Below, piece by piece: positions 60,363 through 64,000 of a stretch of DNA of 64,000 nucleotides. Under the pieces are notes generated by a model. That model had not been told where the DNA came from and made no database searches. It saw nothing but the letters and a program-made list of their open reading frames with translations. The stretch lies in assembly GCA_025041175.1 (NCBI GenBank), contig JAKCFJ010000002.1, positions 930,001-994,000 on the forward strand, read 5' to 3'. The stretch is from Halobacteriales archaeon YIM A00010 (lineage in GTDB: Archaea > Halobacteriota > Halobacteria > Halobacteriales > Haloarculaceae). Within the stretch, counting starts at the first letter, position 1; the number at the start of each line of letters is the position of its first letter. The position numbers were made by a program, and so were the translations under genes.

Positions 60363-62861
60363 ATGGGCGTAGCGTCGCGGTTTGTCGGCGTGATCGTCGA
60401 CCACAGCAGGCTAGCGATCGCGTTGGTGCTCGTGCTCACGGGGATCGTCGCCGCTGGTGCGATGGTCGGAGAGACGGGGAATTCGGACATCGGCCAGGAC
60501 GAAACGGACGCCCCCGAGCAGGCGGCGCTCGAGGAGATCGAATCGAGCTACGAGACGGACAACGCAGAGGTCGCCCAGATCGTCGTTCGGGGCGACGACG
60601 TACTCACGCGCGACTCATTGTTGGAGAGCCTCCGGCTCCAACAGCAGTTGCGGGAAAACGAGTCGATCAACGCGACGCTCGACGACCGCGGGATCGTCGG
60701 GATCGAGAACGTCGTCGGAACCGCTGCTGTCGCGGAGGACGCACAAAATCCGGCGGTAAACGCGACGCTAGACCAACAGATCGCGGAGCTCGAATCGCGC
60801 TCCCCAGAGGAAGTCGAGGCTCTGGTCGGGAGGGTACTGGACGGAAACGCGAGCACCGGGAGGACGGACGCGACCGCGTTCCTGCCGACGGAGACCGATC
60901 CGACCACGACTAGCGCCGATGCGCGGATGACGCTCGTCTTCCAGAACGCAGACGCGGAGCAGGCGTACGACGCACAGGTCGGAATCGACTCGGTGGTCGA
61001 GGAGCGCTTTGAAACCGCGTTCGTCTTCGGCGAGGGGATCGTCGACGACGCGAGTTCCCGAGCGATCGGGGACAGTTTCCTGATCATCATGCCGGTCGCG
61101 CTGCTCCTGTTACTCGCGGCCCTCACAATCGCCTACCGGGACGTGATCGACGTGGTGGTCAGTCTCACTGGCGTCGGTGTGGTGATGGCGTGGCTCGCTG
61201 GCGTGCAGGGGTGGCTTTCGATCCCGTCCAGTTCGCTGCTCATCGCGGTGCCGTTCCTCCTCATCGGGCTGAGCCTCGATTACTCGTTGCACGTTGTCAT
61301 GCGGTATCGGGAGGCACGAACGGGTTCGCTCGACACCGCTGATGCGGACGGCTCACCCACGGCAGCGATGCGGCGAGCGATATCCGGCGTGGGGCTTGCG
61401 CTCGTTGTCGCCGCGGCCACGACCGCGATCGGCTTCTTTTCGAACTACGCCAGTCCGTGGGGGTCGATCCAGGACTTCGCGGTGTTGAGCAGCACCGGCA
61501 TCCTCGCCATGCTCCTCGTGTTTGCGGTGTTCGTTCCGGCGCTCAAGCTCGAAGCCGAGCGGCTGCTCGACCGGTTCGGCCGGGAGCGACGGCGGCCCGC
61601 GTTCGGGGACGCCGGCAGTCCGGTGGGCCGGGGACTCTCGGCCATCGCAACCCTCACCCACCGAGCACCGATCGTGGTGCTCATCACCGCGGTGTTGCTC
61701 GCCTCGGGTGGTGGGTACGGCGCGACCGGGATTGACACGGAGTTCAACCAGGCCGATTTCCTCCCGGAAGACGCCCCAGAATGGATGGACTCGCTTCCCG
61801 AGCCGTTCGCGCCCGACGACTACGACGTGGGCGAGCAGTTCGCGTATCTCAGCGACAACTTCCGCCAACGCGGGGAGGGAACGGAGGCACAGATACTCGT
61901 TCGTGGGAACGTCACCGATCCGGCGGTGCTCACCGCGATCGATCGCGCGTCCAGCGCGAACGGGACGGGGAACGAACGCGACACGATCGTCGTCGGGAGG
62001 GATGGCGCTAGCGTGGAGAGTCCTGTAACGCTCCTTCGGGACGTTTCGGCCACCAACGAGTCAGTTGCGAACGCCATCGAGACCCGAGACACCGACGGCG
62101 ACGGCCTGCCGGACCGCGACGTTGCGGGGGTGTATGACCGCCTGTACACGGCCGCCCCCGAACGGGCCGAGACGGTGCTCCACCGATCCGAGAGCGGGAC
62201 GTACGAATCGGCTCGGCTGATCGTCGGGGTTCAGCCCGGGGGCAGCGCTGCATCGATCTCAGAGGACGTCCGTGACCTCTCAGGGGAGATCGAACACCGA
62301 GCGCCGGTGACGGCGCTAGCGACGGGCGGACCGGTCATCACTGCCGTCGTACAGGGTGCCCTGTTCGAGACGCTGGTCGAGGGGTTCGCCATCACGCTCG
62401 GGGTCATCCTCGCGTTCCTCATCGGGCTGTACTGGTGGCGCTACCGCGCACCCGATCTCGGCGTGTTGGTGGTCGTTCCGGTGCTCATCGCGCTCGCGTG
62501 GTTGCTCGGTACCATGGCGGCGCTCGACGTTCCGTTCAACAGCGAGACCGTCGTGATCACCAGCCTGGCGATCGGTCTCGGCGTGGATTACAGCGTTCAC
62601 CTCGGGGAGCGCTTCATCGATGAGCGCGACCGACACGACAGCGTCGAGACCGCGCTGTCGGCGGCGCTCACCGGAACGGGCGGCGCGCTGCTCGGAAGCG
62701 CGCTGACCACGGCCTCCGGGTTCGGAGTGCTCGCGCTCGCGCTCTCGCCACCGCTACAGCGGTTCGGGCTGGTGACTGGTCTCAGCATCGTCTACGCGTT
62801 CATCGCGTGCGTGACGGTGCTCCCGAGTCTCTTCGTCGTTCGAGCGCGGCTGAGGGCGTAA
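60363..62861 (+). CDS. MMPL/RND-superfamily membrane transporter
   Basis: The 832-residue protein has two halves, each with a large outside loop (35-230 and 455-660) and a bundle of membrane segments. The conserved sequences GLSLDYSLHVVMRYREA (first half) and GLGVDYSVHLGERFIDE (second) are the RND/MMPL marks with the proton-relay Asp. Haloarchaeal members probably move lipids or hydrophobic compounds; the substrate is unknown. It follows the small membrane protein by 115 bases and may be controlled by the ArsR-like regulator two genes before. Confidence 0.88.
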   Translation: MGVASRFVGVIVDHSRLAIALVLVLTGIVAAGAMVGETGNSDIGQDETDAPEQAALEEIESSYETDNAEVAQIVVRGDDVLTRDSLLESLRLQQQLRENESINATLDDRGIVGIENVVGTAAVAEDAQNPAVNATLDQQIAELESRSPEEVEALVGRVLDGNASTGRTDATAFLPTETDPTTTSADARMTLVFQNADAEQAYDAQVGIDSVVEERFETAFVFGEGIVDDASSRAIGDSFLIIMPVALLLLLAALTIAYRDVIDVVVSLTGVGVVMAWLAGVQGWLSIPSSSLLIAVPFLLIGLSLDYSLHVVMRYREARTGSLDTADADGSPTAAMRRAISGVGLALVVAAATTAIGFFSNYASPWGSIQDFAVLSSTGILAMLLVFAVFVPALKLEAERLLDRFGRERRRPAFGDAGSPVGRGLSAIATLTHRAPIVVLITAVLLASGGGYGATGIDTEFNQADFLPEDAPEWMDSLPEPFAPDDYDVGEQFAYLSDNFRQRGEGTEAQILVRGNVTDPAVLTAIDRASSANGTGNERDTIVVGRDGASVESPVTLLRDVSATNESVANAIETRDTDGDGLPDRDVAGVYDRLYTAAPERAETVLHRSESGTYESARLIVGVQPGGSAASISEDVRDLSGEIEHRAPVTALATGGPVITAVVQGALFETLVEGFAITLGVILAFLIGLYWWRYRAPDLGVLVVVPVLIALAWLLGTMAALDVPFNSETVVITSLAIGLGVDYSVHLGERFIDERDRHDSVETALSAALTGTGGALLGSALTTASGFGVLALALSPPLQRFGLVTGLSIVYAFIACVTVLPSLFVVRARLRA

Positions 62862-62894
62862 AGCGAACTGGTCGAGCGGTGGAGACCGTCGGGG

Positions 62895-63974
62895 TTACCG
62901 ATATCGTTGGAGCGTCGGTTCGAGGTAGCGGCGCAGGAGGTATGCCCCGACGAGCGACGACGGGAGATACACCAGCCAAGCTGTTATCGATCCTATGGTG
63001 ACCTGAAGCGTGTGAGTGCCGATCGGGATCGGAACGCCGCTCACGCCCGTGTAGAGCATCCAGACGAAGCTGACAACAGGAACAGCGGCGAGGAGGTTCC
63101 AGCCAGTCGGATGGGTGCTGTAGCCGTGATCGAACCGATCCCGCCACGGGACACTGGTGAGCGCCCAGAGCATCCCGACAACGCCGACGATCACGCTCCC
63201 GAAAGCGATGGCTCCGATCACGAAATTCAACACACTCCCCAGATGCACCGGTCCAGCCGTCACTGCTGGAACCCATGGTCCGACCGGTTCCGTTTCAGCG
63301 ACCGTTATGGCGCGGAGCGACAGATCGCCACCGAGGGAAGTGAACAAAACCACAGCGGCGACCACCGGTCCCAAGCGAGAACCGAGCAGAAACCCCGTTA
63401 TTCGCTGTCGACGCCGGTTGGTCCACCACGGACGGGTGAAAAGCCACTCCATCACCCGTGGATGGCGGTGTAGTATCGATCCGACAATGCCGGCTGCAAA
63501 CAGGCCGAAAAAAATGCTACACCCGATGGTTACGACGAGCACGTACACGACAGCGACGCCCGCGTAGACGGCTCCCGGGTCTGTGCCGAGGAAGGCGGTC
63601 AGAGCGAAAATACTGATGCCAAAGAGATGGACGCAGACCAGCGGCCAGAGCGTCGCCCGACCGGCGGGTCTGAAGCGCTCGCGGATTCGTGGAGTCTCGA
63701 AGGGAAGCGGAGTAGCGACCGCGTAGCACAGATAGCTCACACCGAGACACGCGATTAGGATGCCGTATTCGACGGCGGGCGAGCCGTCCGAAACACCGAG
63801 CATCGCTACGGCTTCGCTCACAAAGAAGATCAAGGCGACCGTTGCGGTGAGACGAATGACTGTCGGTCCGGTCACGAGGCTACCGAGCAGATCCCGGGTC
63901 GCCTGTGATGAATGGAAGTGTTTTTGATGCCATCGCTTGGGGAAGCGTCGAGCCGCTCGTATCCATGCGACCAC
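62895..63974 (-). CDS. Membrane protein, function unknown, perhaps cut by the window edge
   Basis: The 359-residue frame has about nine hydrophobic segments (VIRLTATVALIFFVSEAVAM, LVCVHLFGISIFALTAFLG and so on) and a charged N-terminus (AARRFPKRWHQKHFHSSQAT). The marked start is GTG at 63974, but the frame stays open to the right edge (upstream codons read SGWDRLRG), so the protein could begin outside. I do not recognise the family. It is convergent with the MMPL gene, 33 bases from its stop. Confidence 0.65.
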   Translation of the reverse strand: MVAWIRAARRFPKRWHQKHFHSSQATRDLLGSLVTGPTVIRLTATVALIFFVSEAVAMLGVSDGSPAVEYGILIACLGVSYLCYAVATPLPFETPRIRERFRPAGRATLWPLVCVHLFGISIFALTAFLGTDPGAVYAGVAVVYVLVVTIGCSIFFGLFAAGIVGSILHRHPRVMEWLFTRPWWTNRRRQRITGFLLGSRLGPVVAAVVLFTSLGGDLSLRAITVAETEPVGPWVPAVTAGPVHLGSVLNFVIGAIAFGSVIVGVVGMLWALTSVPWRDRFDHGYSTHPTGWNLLAAVPVVSFVWMLYTGVSGVPIPIGTHTLQVTIGSITAWLVYLPSSLVGAYLLRRYLEPTLQRYR

Positions 63975-64000
63975 GCCACGAAGCCGATCCCACCCCGATC

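Noticed and set aside
1-64000. tRNA, rRNA genes and CRISPR arrays
   Set aside because: No tRNA-like T-loop/CCA pattern with cloverleaf, no rRNA sequence and no regularly spaced direct repeats were seen on reading; the 97-bp elements are dispersed and inverted, not an array. A tRNA scan was not run.

Overview
The window is a stretch of haloarchaeal chromosome or large replicon (class Halobacteria; genus not determined). The pointers are acidic proteins rich in Asp and Glu, twin-arginine/lipobox signal peptides on nearly all exported proteins, bat-type HTH_10 regulators, TrmB and IclR regulators, a DnaJ-ferredoxin fusion, a SHOCT protein, DUF5519, and start codons about 26-30 bases after TATA-like boxes (leaderless mRNAs). 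I saw no rRNA, tRNA or CRISPR array.

Layout. 1-3.3 kb: two HTH_10 regulators and an ABCE1/RLI-like ATPase whose iron-sulfur domain has lost every cysteine. 3.7-9.0 kb: a glucuronate locus with an IclR regulator, GH67 alpha-glucuronidase, mannonate dehydratase, a decayed glucuronate isomerase and an SDR dehydrogenase. 9-14.3 kb: subtilisin-like protease, formamidase/acetamidase, GT-C-like membrane protein, HemL-like aminotransferase. 14.5-22.2 kb: a chitin/polysaccharide block with two GH18 chitinases and two tandem polysaccharide-deacetylase lipoproteins. 22.2-24.4 kb: a xanthine/uracil permease and a DUF488 protein. 24.4-30.1 kb: a complete phosphate operon pstS-pstC-pstA-pstB-phoU. 30.4-33.8 kb: an ABC-2 exporter and small proteins. 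33.9-43.5 kb: an accessory region of small stress, redox and membrane genes, several of them broken. 43.6-45.6 kb: a membrane protein with an internally repeated linker and a PhaC remnant. 45.6-57.9 kb: a starch/cyclodextrin locus with TrmB regulator, GH13, GH15, MalK-EFG type transporter and secreted CGTase. 58-64 kb: small membrane and PRC-barrel proteins, the DnaJ-ferredoxin, an HTH/membrane/MMPL operon and a membrane protein at the right edge.

The most striking signal is in 33.9-43.2 kb. Ten copies of a palindrome of the form CGAA-N4-TTCG serve eleven gene starts. In nine cases the centre lies 44.5-45.5 bases from the start codon; the other two lie at 47.5 and 56.5. The genes include an ABC-2 exporter, an SDR, a universal stress protein, a HiPIP-like protein, a CopD-like protein, DUF5519, SHOCT and a DoxX-like fragment. 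One copy sits between a CopD-like gene and a divergent HTH_10 regulator, which is the obvious candidate for the controlling protein. The spacing also identifies the original start of the HiPIP-like gene, which is now frameshifted.

Other notable structures are a family of five 96-100 bp intergenic elements with 10-12 bp terminal inverted repeats, a tandem duplication that carried along the 3' tail of a permease gene, and a pair of inverted 34-bp hairpin sequences inside one open frame. Several genes are decaying: uxaC, phaC, the HiPIP gene, the DoxX-like gene and the permease tail.
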